Below are positions 26,813-35,892 of a DNA stretch of 64,000 bases, one piece after another. The notes beneath the pieces are model-generated. The model did no database searches. It was not told where the DNA came from and saw only the letters and a list, made by a program, of their open reading frames with translations. The translations under genes were made by a program, and so were the position numbers. Position 1 is the stretch's first letter. Every line of letters starts with the position of its first letter. This DNA is from Mycobacterium haemophilum DSM 44634 (GTDB lineage Bacteria; Actinomycetota; Actinomycetes; Mycobacteriales; Mycobacteriaceae): contig NZ_CP011883.2 of assembly GCF_000340435.2 (NCBI RefSeq), positions 964,607-1,028,606 on the forward strand, in the 5' to 3' direction.

Positions 26813-27892
26813 TCAAACACCTCGTCCCACGGGCAGCGCGGTATTCGACGCCCGGTGTACCAGCCCCCGCGCGGCCACATTCGTCAGCAGGGTGATCACC
26901 ATCAACACCAGAGAAACCTCGGCGAGCGTCATTACCGCGAAGTTGGTGGAGTCGGTCAGCGCCGAATCCAGCTGGGACACCACGGTGGCGGCGATCGTGG
27001 TCATACTCGAATAGATGTTGGTCGGCATCGCGCCCAACTCCGCTCCGGAGACCATTGCGACGGCCATCGTCTCCCCCAGCGCGCGCCCAAGTCCGAGAAC
27101 CACGGCGCCGACGATGCCGCTGGACACCCACGGCAGGGTGACTCGGCGCGCGCACTCCCAGTCGGACATCCCCAACGCGGTCGCGCCCTCGCGGGGCAGC
27201 AGGGGCACCTGTTTGACCAAGTCACGGGTGGTGCTGGCGATGATGGGAATGATCATCACCGCCAGCACTAGGCCGGAAACCAACATGCCCTCTCCGTTAC
27301 CGGTGTTGCCGCGGAAGTAGTTGAGCACCGGCACATCCGGAGCGGTGCGGGCGATCACCGGAGCGATGTGGTGGGCGATGAACGGCCCGAACGTCAGCGC
27401 TCCCCACAGGCCGACGACAACGCTGGGGATGCCGGCGAGCAATTCGAGCACCATGCCGACGGCGGAGGCGAGACGTTTCGGTAACCGTTCGGCGATCGCC
27501 AACGCCGCTCCGATGGACACCGGCACCGCGACGATCAGGGCGATCGCCGAGCTGACCAGGGTGCCGAAAATCAGCGGCCATGCCCCGTAGTAGGCGCCGA
27601 TCGGATGTGCAACGCCGCGGCTGACAACGGTGTTGCCGTAGGTGTTGCCCGGATTCCAGTCGGTGGCCGTGAAGAAGTGCAACCCGTTGAGCCGGATCGC
27701 CGGCAGCGCCTCGATAACCAACGTCGCCAGCACGAACACCAGCGCCAGCATCGGGATCACCGCAGCCACGCCGCCGGCCCACCGGATGCCGAGGCCGGTG
27801 CGGCTGAGGTTACGAAGCTGGCTCAGCCCGGGCCGCGGCACGTGCCCGCGGCCCGGGCTGAGCTGGGGCCCGGAGAGGCCAGTCAGGGTCAC
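26813..27892 (-). CDS. pstC1: Phosphate ABC transporter permease PstC
   Basis: Up to 359 residues from GTG 27892, ten bases after the pstS1 stop. The EAA-type loop (LPREGATALGMSDWECARRVTLPWVSSGIVGA) and GRALGETMAVAM identify PstC. A perfect 18-bp inverted repeat (27821-27863) sits inside the first two dozen codons, and the M. tuberculosis protein starts about 20 residues later, so the true start may be downstream of that hairpin. Confidence 0.93.
   Translation of the reverse strand: MTLTGLSGPQLSPGRGHVPRPGLSQLRNLSRTGLGIRWAGGVAAVIPMLALVFVLATLVIEALPAIRLNGLHFFTATDWNPGNTYGNTVVSRGVAHPIGAYYGAWPLIFGTLVSSAIALIVAVPVSIGAALAIAERLPKRLASAVGMVLELLAGIPSVVVGLWGALTFGPFIAHHIAPVIARTAPDVPVLNYFRGNTGNGEGMLVSGLVLAVMIIPIIASTTRDLVKQVPLLPREGATALGMSDWECARRVTLPWVSSGIVGAVVLGLGRALGETMAVAMVSGAELGAMPTNIYSSMTTIAATVVSQLDSALTDSTNFAVMTLAEVSLVLMVITLLTNVAARGLVHRASNTALPVGRGV
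27821..27863. repeat. Perfect 18-bp inverted repeat between pstS1 and the body of pstC1
   Basis: Arms GCTCAGCCCGGGCCGCGG (27821-27838) and its exact complement (27846-27863) with a 7-base loop. On the minus-strand transcript this is a very stable hairpin just after pstS1. It could protect the pstS1 message or limit read-through into pstC1 so that more binding protein than permease is made. Confidence 0.8.
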
Positions 27893-27902
27893 CGAAAACT
27901 CG

Positions 27903-29021
27903 TTAGCTGGCGATCTTGGCGATTTGGGCGTCGGACAACTTGGCCACCGCCGCCGGCAGCGGCTGGAAGTGCACCTGGTCCAGGAACGAGGTGTTGTTAC
28001 CGTCGGTCACCGCCCAGTGCAGGAATGCCTGCAACGTCTGCGCGGTGGCGGCATCCTTCTGGTTGCTGTTGACGATGGCGTACTCGTAGTTAACGATCGG
28101 GTAGCCGCTAGCGGCCGGCCCGTCGATCAGGGAGATCACCTGGTTCGCCGGGGTCTGCGAGGCGAAGCTGGCCGCGGCAGCCTGAATACTTTGGGCGTCG
28201 GGCAGCAGGTAGTTACCGGAGGCATTGCCCAACTGGGCCTCGCCCAGTCCCTTCTGGTTGGCGTGGTCGAGGAAGCTGATGCCGATGTAGGCGACGCAGC
28301 CGGGGGTCTCGGCGCAGCCGGTCACCATGCCGCCGTTGCCGTTCTCGCCCAGCGCGCCCGGCACGGCGGGGAAGTCGACGGTGGTGCCGAAGCCGGGCGA
28401 CTTACCCCAGCCGTCGGGGTCTTGCTTCGCCAGATACTGGGTGAACAAGAACGTGTCACCGGACCCGTCGGAACGGTGCAGCGGAACGACCGCGGTGCCA
28501 GGCAGGTTCACGCCGGGGTTGAGGGCGGCGATCTGCGGGTCGTTCCAGGTTTTGATCGTGCCCTGGTACATGGCCGCCAGCACCTTGCCATTCAGTTTGA
28601 GGTGCTCGCTGACACCGGGCAGGTTGTAGTTGATCTGCTGAGCGGAAATGGCTAACGCGATGTTCATCAATCCCTTGTGCGTAGCCATGTCGCCCTGGGA
28701 CAGGTAGGCGTCGGAGGCGCCGATATCGACCGTCCCGGCAGCGGCCTGTGCGATCCCGGTACCCGACCCGGTGCCTTGGGCGGTGATCGTGACGTTCGGG
28801 TACTTCGCTTGGTAGGCCGGACCCCACAGATTGAACAGCGGGTTAAGCAGCGTGCTGCCGGTCTCTGACAGCGTGACCTTTGACGTCGCGGGCGCGGTGG
28901 CTGGGCTGGCAGGGTTACCGCCGGCCCCGGGACCGGACGAACCACTTGTTGAGTTCGAACCGCAGGCTGCCACCAAGACCAGCGGCACGGCAGCCAACAA
29001 GGTACGCAAACGAATCATCAC
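27903..29021 (-). CDS. pstS1: Phosphate-binding lipoprotein PstS1 (38-kDa antigen type)
   Basis: 372 residues. The signal peptide ends in a lipobox with lipid-modified Cys20 (LVLVAACGS). The phosphate-binding fold has LSETGSTLLNPLFNLW, QGTGSGTGIAQAAAGTVDIGASDA and HRSDGSGDTFLFTQYL. It is strongly similar to M. tuberculosis PstS1 by memory, over almost its whole length. Located between pstB and pstC1. Confidence 0.96.
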   Translation of the reverse strand: MMIRLRTLLAAVPLVLVAACGSNSTSGSSGPGAGGNPASPATAPATSKVTLSETGSTLLNPLFNLWGPAYQAKYPNVTITAQGTGSGTGIAQAAAGTVDIGASDAYLSQGDMATHKGLMNIALAISAQQINYNLPGVSEHLKLNGKVLAAMYQGTIKTWNDPQIAALNPGVNLPGTAVVPLHRSDGSGDTFLFTQYLAKQDPDGWGKSPGFGTTVDFPAVPGALGENGNGGMVTGCAETPGCVAYIGISFLDHANQKGLGEAQLGNASGNYLLPDAQSIQAAAASFASQTPANQVISLIDGPAASGYPIVNYEYAIVNSNQKDAATAQTLQAFLHWAVTDGNNTSFLDQVHFQPLPAAVAKLSDAQIAKIAS

Positions 29022-29057
29022 ACAACTGACCTTTCTATTGCCGGTCGATTTGCCGGT

Positions 29058-29939
29058 CTATTCGGGGTTTCCGCCATTTGCTGCTGTGGTCCCGACTTGC
29101 CTTTCTCCGGGACCGAGGGGCCTGCGGTCGCCGAACAGTCCGGAGATGTAACGGACCGTTTCGGCATGCTTGGGCGATGAGAACAGCTGTTCGGTGGGCC
29201 CTTCCTCGACCAGTCTGCCGTCGAAAAATAATGCCGTCCGGTGACCGATCCGGGCGGCCTGGGCGAGATCATGGGTCACCATGATCACGGTCAGCCGGTT
29301 GGCCAATGACCGAATGAGCCCTTCGATCTTTTCGGTCGTCGTCGGGTCCAGCGAGGACGTGGGCTCGTCCAGCAACAGCACCTCCGGTTCCACCGCAAGC
29401 GCACGGGCCAGACACAACAACTGCTGCTGACCGCCGGAGAGCCGGAACGGCGAATCACCGAGCCGATCCTTGACCGCATCCCAGAGCCCAACCTCGGTCA
29501 GTTGAGCTTCAGCAACGCTTTTGAATTCCTTGCGCGGCACCATCTTGTGCGCGCGCACGCCGGCAACCACGTTGTCCATGATCGACATGGGAAACGGGTT
29601 GGGACGCTGGAATAGCATGCCGACCCGGCGGCGGAACTCCATCAGGTCGCTGCTGTTGAAGATGCTCTGTCCGGCGAGCAGGACGTCACCGCTGTACCGG
29701 TACCCGGATACCTTGTCGTTCATCCGATTCAGGGTGCGCAGGAAGGTCGTCTTCCCTGAGCCGGTCGGTCCCAACAAGGACGTAACCGCGCGGGCGGGGA
29801 AATCCAGGCTCACCTGATCGAGCACGGTTTTGGCGGCGAAACTCAACGTGAGGTTCACCGCCGCCATGGCCGGTGTCGCGGCATCAGCAGCATCAGTTTT
29901 CGGGGCACCGGTTTCGGCGCCAAGCTGTTCCGGGCTCAT
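29058..29939 (-). CDS. pstB: Phosphate ABC transporter ATPase PstB
   Basis: 293-residue ABC ATPase. Walker A GPTGSGKTT, signature LSGGQQQ, Walker B VLLLDEPTSSLDPTTT and switch histidine in VTHD. Start ATG 29939 follows GGGA at a good distance; ATG 29945 two codons upstream is possible. It is the first gene of the four-gene transporter operon and is divergent from pstS2. An acidic/Ala-rich N-terminal stretch precedes the ABC domain. Confidence 0.95.
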   Translation of the reverse strand: MSPEQLGAETGAPKTDAADAATPAMAAVNLTLSFAAKTVLDQVSLDFPARAVTSLLGPTGSGKTTFLRTLNRMNDKVSGYRYSGDVLLAGQSIFNSSDLMEFRRRVGMLFQRPNPFPMSIMDNVVAGVRAHKMVPRKEFKSVAEAQLTEVGLWDAVKDRLGDSPFRLSGGQQQLLCLARALAVEPEVLLLDEPTSSLDPTTTEKIEGLIRSLANRLTVIMVTHDLAQAARIGHRTALFFDGRLVEEGPTEQLFSSPKHAETVRYISGLFGDRRPLGPGERQVGTTAANGGNPE

Positions 29940-30233
29940 CAACATCCCACTAAAGCTACTTCGAGACCCCACGCAAGTCGCCACGCGGGCTATCTTCTAC
30001 ATACCTTCAAAGGCCCCGCTCAGTATCTGCTCATCTGCACCGCTGCGGCTAAACTCTTCTAGTTTTTCCACAAAAGCTTCAAAGGCGCCTCTAATCCTGC
30101 TCCCAGCTGGCAAGGCTTGGATGTCCACAGGTCCGCGTGTTTGTCGCCAAACCAGCGTGCGGCGGGAGTGCTCCAGGGGGCTCCATGGTGGCGGAATGCG
30201 TGCATTCGTCGCCTGACTCGTGAAAGGAGTTCC
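29940..30233. promoter_or_regulatory. Divergent promoter region pstB / pstS2
   Basis: 294 bp without a supported gene, locally AT-rich on the pstB side (30050-30080). It must hold promoters for both arms of the phosphate locus. In mycobacteria such regions are controlled by SenX3-RegX3 under phosphate limitation; I could not identify a convincing RegX3 box. Confidence 0.55.
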
Positions 30234-31349
30234 GTGAAGTTCACCCGATCTGGCGCTGCGCTGACTCTGTTGGCCGCCAGCGCGCTGGTGTTATCGGCGT
30301 GCGGTCCCAACAGCACCAACACCTCGTCATCTGGATCCAACACCTCGTCGGTGCCGGTGCACTGCGGCGGCAAGAAGCAGCTTAAGGACGCCGGCTCCAC
30401 CGCCCAAGAGAACGCGATGGAACAATTTGTCTACGCCTATATCCGGGCGTGCCCAGGCTATACGTTGGACTACAACGCAAACGGCTCCGGCAGCGGGGTG
30501 ACGGAGTTCATCAATAACGAAACCGATTTGGCGGGGTCCGACGTGCCGTTGGATCCGTCGAAGGGTCAGACCGAGAGCGCGGCGGCGCGCTGCGGTTCGC
30601 CGGCATGGGATCTGCCGACGGTGTTTGGCCCGATCGCGGTCACCTACCACATCAACGGCGTGACGTCGCTGAAGCTAGACGGACCCACCACGGCAAAGAT
30701 CTTCAACGGCACCCTCACCACGTGGAACGACCCGGCGATCGCCGCGCTCAACGCGGGCACGCCGTTGCCGTCAATACCCATTCGCGTCATCTTCCGCAGC
30801 GACAAGTCAGGTACCACGGACAACTTCCAGAAATACCTCGATGCCGCATCCAACGGTGCCTGGGGTAAAGGTGTCAGCGAGACCTTCGATGGGGGTGTCG
30901 GTGTCGGCGCCGCGGGGAATAATGGGACGTCGGCGGCCCTGCAGAACATCGACGGGTCGATCACCTACAACGAGTGGTCGTTCGCGGTGGGCAAGCAGTT
31001 GGATATGGCCCAGATCATCACGTCAGCGGGTCCGGATCCGGTCTCGATTACTACCGACTCCGTCGGCAAAACGATTGCCGGGGCCAGGATCATGGGGCAG
31101 GGCAACGACTTGGTGTTGGACACGTCGTCGTTCTACAAGCCGACGCAGCCCGGTGCGTATCCGATCGTGTTGGCGACCTATGAGATCGTCTGCTCGAAGT
31201 ATCCGGATTCGGCCACCGGCACGGCGGTGAAAGCGTTTATGCAGGCCGCAATTGGTGCGGGCCAAGAAGGTTTAGACCAGTATGGGTCGATTCCGTTGCC
31301 GAGCTCGTTCCAATCTAAACTGGCGGCAGCGGTGAATGCTATCGCTTAA
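30234..31349 (+). CDS. pstS2: Phosphate-binding lipoprotein PstS2
   Basis: 371 residues. Lipobox LVLSACG places the lipid-modified cysteine at residue 23, followed by a Ser/Asn/Thr-rich linker. Phosphate-binding loops are seen in DAGSTAQENAM, NGSGSGVTEF and FRSDKSGTTDNFQKYL. GTG 30234 follows AAAGGAG. It differs clearly from PstS1 in the same locus. Transcribed toward pknD, divergent from the transporter operon, as in the H37Rv pknD-pstS2 pair. Confidence 0.95.
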   Translation: MKFTRSGAALTLLAASALVLSACGPNSTNTSSSGSNTSSVPVHCGGKKQLKDAGSTAQENAMEQFVYAYIRACPGYTLDYNANGSGSGVTEFINNETDLAGSDVPLDPSKGQTESAAARCGSPAWDLPTVFGPIAVTYHINGVTSLKLDGPTTAKIFNGTLTTWNDPAIAALNAGTPLPSIPIRVIFRSDKSGTTDNFQKYLDAASNGAWGKGVSETFDGGVGVGAAGNNGTSAALQNIDGSITYNEWSFAVGKQLDMAQIITSAGPDPVSITTDSVGKTIAGARIMGQGNDLVLDTSSFYKPTQPGAYPIVLATYEIVCSKYPDSATGTAVKAFMQAAIGAGQEGLDQYGSIPLPSSFQSKLAAAVNAIA

Positions 31350-31356
31350 CTCGCGT

Positions 31357-31386
31357 GCCCGGACCGGATTCTTTGACCGGCCGGGC
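31357..31386 (+). terminator. Hairpin after pstS2
   Basis: GCCCGG-A-CCGG stem pairs with CCGG-CCGGGC across a 9-base loop, beginning eight bases after the pstS2 stop. There is no T tract. It could terminate transcription or protect the 3' end. The remaining gap to pknD (to 31580) shows no gene. Confidence 0.5.
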
Positions 31387-31580
31387 ATCGGCCATCGCAG
31401 CCAATTCCGTAGGGCTCTATCGACTTTGGGTGGTCCGTTGACGAACCCCCACAGAGGCCTCGTGTTGCGCAGTTTTATTGTGGCCCGGTCACTAAGGATT
31501 TACCGTGTGGTAGCCACCGGTTTCGATGTGGCGGGACTGAGGGCGTCGGGATCGGCGGCCAATCGAAGGGAGCGTCGACG

Positions 31581-33587
31581 GTGAGCGACACTATTTCGCG
31601 GGTAGGGTCGCGGTTTGGGCCGTATCAGCTGACGCGGCTACTGGGTCGCGGCGGCATGGGCGAGGTCTATGAAGCAGAAGACACTCGCAAGCACCGGGTG
31701 GTGGCGCTGAAGCTGATTTCAGCGCAATACTCCGATAATTCGGAGTTTCGTGCGCGGATGCAACGCGAGGCTGACACGGCGGGGCGGTTGACCGAGCCGC
31801 ACATCGTGCCCATCCATGACTACGGCGAGATCAACGGGCAGTTCTATGTGGAGATGCGCCTGATCGACGGCGTTTCACTGCGTACCATGTTGAGCCAGTA
31901 CGGTCCGCTGAGCCCGGCGCGAACAGTGGCCATCGTGCGCCAAATCGCGGCTGCGCTGGATGCCGCACACGCGAACGGCGTCACACACCGCGACGTCAAA
32001 CCGGAAAACATCCTGGTCACCGGCAAGGACTTCGCTTACCTGGTGGATTTCGGGATCGCGCGCGCCGCGTCTGACCCCGGCCTGACCCAGAGCGGCACCG
32101 CGATTGGCACCTACAACTACATGGCCCCGGAGCGGTTCACCGGCAACGACGTCACCTACCGCGCTGATATCTATGCGCTGGCCTGCGTGTTGGGCGAGTG
32201 TTTGGTCGGGGCGCCGCCGTATCGTGCCGAAACTGTCGAACGGATGGTTGCTGCGCATCTGCTCGAGCCTGCCCCGCGGCCCAGCCAGCTGCGACCGGGA
32301 ATGGTTCCAGCGGCGTTCGACGAGGTGATCGCTAAAGGCATGGCCAAAAACCCCGCCGACCGCTATGCCACCGCGGGTGATCTGGCCGAAGCCGCCCACC
32401 AGGCGCTGACCGCACCCGAGCAGCACCAGGAAGCCACGATTCTGCAGCACGGCGACAACGCGACCCTGCTGGGCACCGCCGGCTGGGCCCATTACCCAGG
32501 CTCGGGCACCGACCCCAGGTCAATGGTTGGATCAGCGCCCGGCGAGGAGACCATGGCTCGTCCGGTAGCTCATCCGGCAACCACCGACAGTGGCGATGGC
32601 GGCTGGCGGCCAACTGGGCCGCCGTACTACGCCAGTCCGGCTGGCCCACCGACGTTTAGCCAACCACCCGCCGTGCCTGACCCGGGCTTGAATCGCGGTG
32701 CTGCCCAGTCCCGCCGGAAACGCACGCGGTGGATCGTCGTCGGCGCTGCGGTGCTCGTGCTGGTGGCCGCCATCGGCATCACCCAGGTCCTCAGATCGGG
32801 TCTGTTGTCGCCGTCTGGGCAGGCGGCCGGGCAAACCGTGCTGCCGTTCAATGGCATCGACTTTCGGCTGTCTCCCAGTGGGGTGGCGGTCGACAAAGCC
32901 GGCGACGTGTATGTCACCAGTGAAGGCATGTACGGGCGGGTGGTGGAGTTGGCGCCGGGATCGAGCACCCCGACGGTGCTGCCGTTCTCGGGTCTCTATC
33001 AGCCCCAGGGGCTGGCGGTGGACGCCGCCGGCACGGTGTATGTCACCGATTTCAACAACCGGGTGGTGTCGTTGGCGGCCGGGTCCAACCATCAGATCGT
33101 GCTGCCGTTTTCTGATCTCAATTACCCCGAGGGTGTTGCGGTGGACGCCGCCGGCAACGTCTATGTCGCCGACCGGGGCAATAGCAGGGTCGTCAAGCTC
33201 GCGGCGGGGTCCACCGTCCAGACCGTGCTGCCGTTCACTGGCCTGAAGAACCCCGATGGTGTGGCGGTGGACGCCGCCGGCAACGTCTATGTCACCGACA
33301 CCGACAACAACCGGGTGGTGGAACTCAACGTCGCGACAAACAGCCAGACCGTGCTGGCGTTCACCGGCGTCACCGTGCCCTGGGGCATCGCGGTGGACAC
33401 CGCCGGCGACGTCTATGTCACCGAACACGACAACAACCAGGTGGTGAAATTGCCGGCCGGCTCCAACACCCCGATCGTGCTGCCATTTACCGGCCTCAAT
33501 ACCCCCTTGGCGGTGACGGTGGACAAAAGCGGGACCGTCTACGTCGCCGACCGCGGCAACGACCGGGTCGTCAAACTGAGGCCCTAA
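31581..33587 (+). CDS. pknD: Receptor Ser/Thr protein kinase PknD with NHL propeller sensor
   Basis: 668 residues. An N-terminal Hanks-type kinase (GRGGMGEVYEA, catalytic HRDVKPEN near residue 136, DFG near 156, then MAPERF) is joined by a Pro-rich linker to one transmembrane helix (about 382-404). The extracellular part is a six-bladed NHL beta-propeller with repeats such as AVDAAGNVYVADRGNSRVVKL. GTG 31581 follows GAAGGGAG. Position behind pstS2 suggests phosphate-linked signalling, though the ligand of the propeller is not established. Confidence 0.97.
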   Translation: MSDTISRVGSRFGPYQLTRLLGRGGMGEVYEAEDTRKHRVVALKLISAQYSDNSEFRARMQREADTAGRLTEPHIVPIHDYGEINGQFYVEMRLIDGVSLRTMLSQYGPLSPARTVAIVRQIAAALDAAHANGVTHRDVKPENILVTGKDFAYLVDFGIARAASDPGLTQSGTAIGTYNYMAPERFTGNDVTYRADIYALACVLGECLVGAPPYRAETVERMVAAHLLEPAPRPSQLRPGMVPAAFDEVIAKGMAKNPADRYATAGDLAEAAHQALTAPEQHQEATILQHGDNATLLGTAGWAHYPGSGTDPRSMVGSAPGEETMARPVAHPATTDSGDGGWRPTGPPYYASPAGPPTFSQPPAVPDPGLNRGAAQSRRKRTRWIVVGAAVLVLVAAIGITQVLRSGLLSPSGQAAGQTVLPFNGIDFRLSPSGVAVDKAGDVYVTSEGMYGRVVELAPGSSTPTVLPFSGLYQPQGLAVDAAGTVYVTDFNNRVVSLAAGSNHQIVLPFSDLNYPEGVAVDAAGNVYVADRGNSRVVKLAAGSTVQTVLPFTGLKNPDGVAVDAAGNVYVTDTDNNRVVELNVATNSQTVLAFTGVTVPWGIAVDTAGDVYVTEHDNNQVVKLPAGSNTPIVLPFTGLNTPLAVTVDKSGTVYVADRGNDRVVKLRP

Positions 33588-33598
33588 CGCGCCGCCAG

Positions 33599-34816
33599 TC
33601 ACGAATCACTCGGTGGCCCAGTCAGAAACACATCGTTGTGCTGGCCCGCGGCCGGCGGGGGATCGGTGACCACGGCGTTGAAGCTCACGTAGCGGGCCGG
33701 TGTGCGGATCACCGTGACGGCCCCAAGCTGCGGGTCACCGCTGCCGACGTGCAGGGCGAGGTCGTTCTCGGCGAACAACGGGGTGTCGACGACCTGCTTC
33801 CAGGTGTGGGCCAGGCAGGCCATCAGACCGCCCTGCTGCAGCAACTTAACCCATTCGGCAGCGGTCTTGGCGGCCAGCGCCGCCTGAAGTTCGTCGGTCA
33901 ACTCGGGGTAGTTGACCGCCCGCGCGCGTTGGTCGCGGAATCGCTCATCGTCAACGAGATCGGGTCGGCCGATGATGCGACACAACTTCTGCCAGTGCTT
34001 GGGCACATACGCGCTGATCACGACGTATCCATCGGCGGTTCGGAAGGCGTCCGAGGGTTGGGTGGCAAAGCCAACTCCCTTGCGCCGCTTAGCTTTCGGA
34101 TACTGCTCCGGTGCTGGCTTGGAGGTTGCTCGGGCGCTGTCGGCCTTGTTGAGATGCAGTGTTAGCTGGTTGGCCTGCAGGCCTACCGCGACGTCGTACA
34201 TCGCGACTCGGACAATGTCGGACACCCCGTGGCGCTCGCGGTTGAGCAGCGCCGCCAGCACCGCCTGAGCTAGCACGTGACCGCTGGCGTTGTCGACGAG
34301 TTGGAAGGGGATGATCTGCGGTTTGCCGTCCGGCGTGGGCATCCCGGTGGTCATGCCGGCCTCGGCGGCGACCATCAGATCGACGCCCGGCCGGCTGCCG
34401 TGGGGGCCGTTACCGCCGAACGCCGTCAAGCGCGCATAGATCAGCTTGGGGTTTCGCGACCGCAAGTCGTTGGGGCCCAGGCCCATTCGCTCCATAACCC
34501 CGGGGCGAAAACCTTCCAGCACGACGTCGGCGGTATCGGCGAGCCGCAGTATCTGCTGTCTGGCCTCGTCGTGGGTCAGGTCCACTGTTACCGATTTCTT
34601 GCCGCGGTTGTTGGGCAGAAAATATGTCGCCAGCGGTGGGCGTCCGGGAAGGACTGCGGTGATCTGGCGGGCCGCCTCACCGCCGGGCGCTTCAATCTTG
34701 ATGACCTCGGCGCCTAGATCGGCCAGCACCTGTCCGGCCAACGGCCCGGCCACGTTTTGGGTGAAATCGAGGACCCGAAAGCCGTCAAGTGGTTTGGCGG
34801 GGTTGCTGTTTGGCAT
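33599..34816 (-). CDS. Family III CoA-transferase (CaiB/BaiF type, Rv3272-like)
   Basis: 405 residues. The fold is evident from GFRVLDFTQNVAGPLAGQVLADLGAEVIKIE and VADTADVVLEGFRPGVMERMGLG-type segments; the candidate catalytic Asp is in GVDLMVAAEAG. It should move CoA between carboxylic acids; substrate unknown. ATG 34816 (MPNSNPAKPLDG) is the family-type start. It is convergent with pknD with only 11 bp between them. Confidence 0.9.
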   Translation of the reverse strand: MPNSNPAKPLDGFRVLDFTQNVAGPLAGQVLADLGAEVIKIEAPGGEAARQITAVLPGRPPLATYFLPNNRGKKSVTVDLTHDEARQQILRLADTADVVLEGFRPGVMERMGLGPNDLRSRNPKLIYARLTAFGGNGPHGSRPGVDLMVAAEAGMTTGMPTPDGKPQIIPFQLVDNASGHVLAQAVLAALLNRERHGVSDIVRVAMYDVAVGLQANQLTLHLNKADSARATSKPAPEQYPKAKRRKGVGFATQPSDAFRTADGYVVISAYVPKHWQKLCRIIGRPDLVDDERFRDQRARAVNYPELTDELQAALAAKTAAEWVKLLQQGGLMACLAHTWKQVVDTPLFAENDLALHVGSGDPQLGAVTVIRTPARYVSFNAVVTDPPPAAGQHNDVFLTGPPSDS

Positions 34817-34854
34817 TGGTGGACGCTCCCTAACCTGGTTTCTGGCGGCTGCTC

Positions 34855-35793
34855 CTAGGGTGCGTCGGCCCCCCGGTGCAGCACCGCGGTGCAGTAGTAA
34901 TTGTCGGAAACGGCCGATGCTGGCCGCTGGCTTGTTGGTGGAACCGGTAAGCCGTTGTCGGCCAACAACTGTTCTAGCCGCGTTTCCGTCACGCTCCAGC
35001 CGCGCGCGTCGAGATAGGTTGCGACGTCGTGGCGCTCGCCGGGGTAGCCCAGGTTGTCGAGCACGACGTCCAGACCGTGCGCATACCACTTTTGATTCGC
35101 GGCTTCCAACGCCTGCAAGGCATCTGGGGAGTTGAGAAATGTCTCCGCCACCAACCGGCTACCGTCGGCGCTGAGCGCGGTGATGTTGTCCAGCAAGCGA
35201 TCCTGCGCCTGCGAGGGCAGGAATGCGAGCAGGCCCTCGGCGAGCCACGCGGTGCGGCGTCCCGGGTCGAAACCAGCCTGGCGCAGCGCCGACGGCCAAT
35301 CGTGGCGGAGGTCGATTGGCACCGCCCGAAGGTCGGTCGTCGGGGAAGCGTCGAGCGCGGCTAACGTGAAGCTCTTGAATTCGAGGACTTGCGGTTGGTC
35401 GATCTCGAACACTGTCATCCCCGTCGGCCAGGCAAGTCGATAGCCGCGGGCATCGAGGCCCGAGGCCAAAATGACCGCCTGGCGGATTCCCGGTGCCTCG
35501 GACAACGCCGCGTCGGCCAGAAACGCGTCGATGTAGCGAGTACGCACCGTCAGCACATCGGTCATCCGCTGCATGCCCCAGGGGGCGTCGGGGATATCGA
35601 CCTCAGCGGAAGTCAGTTCGCCGATCGCCCATCGGGTGAAGAAATCGATGCCGACCGCCCGCACCAGCGGTTCGGCGAACGGGTCGTCGATCAGGGCATC
35701 CCTGGTGGCCCGGGCCCGTCCCGCGGCCACCATCGTGGCGGTAGCACCCACGCTCGTCGCCGCGTCCCAGGTGTCGTTGTCGGTGCGCCCCAT
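34855..35793 (-). CDS. Putative S-adenosylmethionine-dependent methyltransferase (TIGR00027/LCM-like)
   Basis: 312 residues of the mycobacteria-expanded leucine carboxymethyltransferase-like family. The N-terminus has the family start NDTWDAATSVGATATMVAAGRA and DDPFAEPLVRAVG; the SAM-binding part is QAVILASGLDARGYRLAWP with FEIDQPQVLEFK. ATG 35793 (MGRTDNDTW) is the usual start, although the frame is open further upstream. Substrates of this family are mostly unknown. I recall no such gene at this position in H37Rv. Confidence 0.9.
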   Translation of the reverse strand: MGRTDNDTWDAATSVGATATMVAAGRARATRDALIDDPFAEPLVRAVGIDFFTRWAIGELTSAEVDIPDAPWGMQRMTDVLTVRTRYIDAFLADAALSEAPGIRQAVILASGLDARGYRLAWPTGMTVFEIDQPQVLEFKSFTLAALDASPTTDLRAVPIDLRHDWPSALRQAGFDPGRRTAWLAEGLLAFLPSQAQDRLLDNITALSADGSRLVAETFLNSPDALQALEAANQKWYAHGLDVVLDNLGYPGERHDVATYLDARGWSVTETRLEQLLADNGLPVPPTSQRPASAVSDNYYCTAVLHRGADAP

Positions 35794-35892
35794 CTGGTGC
35801 TCCCATCTCCCGCCGTGCTCCTGATTAGTGAGATTAGGTCCAGCGGGCGCGCTGAGCACGCATGCGGCGCCATCGGCATTTACCATCACTTG

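Noticed and set aside
29940..30233. RegX3 binding box in the pst divergent region
   Set aside because: No convincing repeat matching the known motif was found by eye.
32850..33590. Tandem direct repeats that look like a repeat array or CRISPR
   Set aside because: They encode the NHL propeller blades of PknD; spacing equals one blade and the frame is intact throughout.
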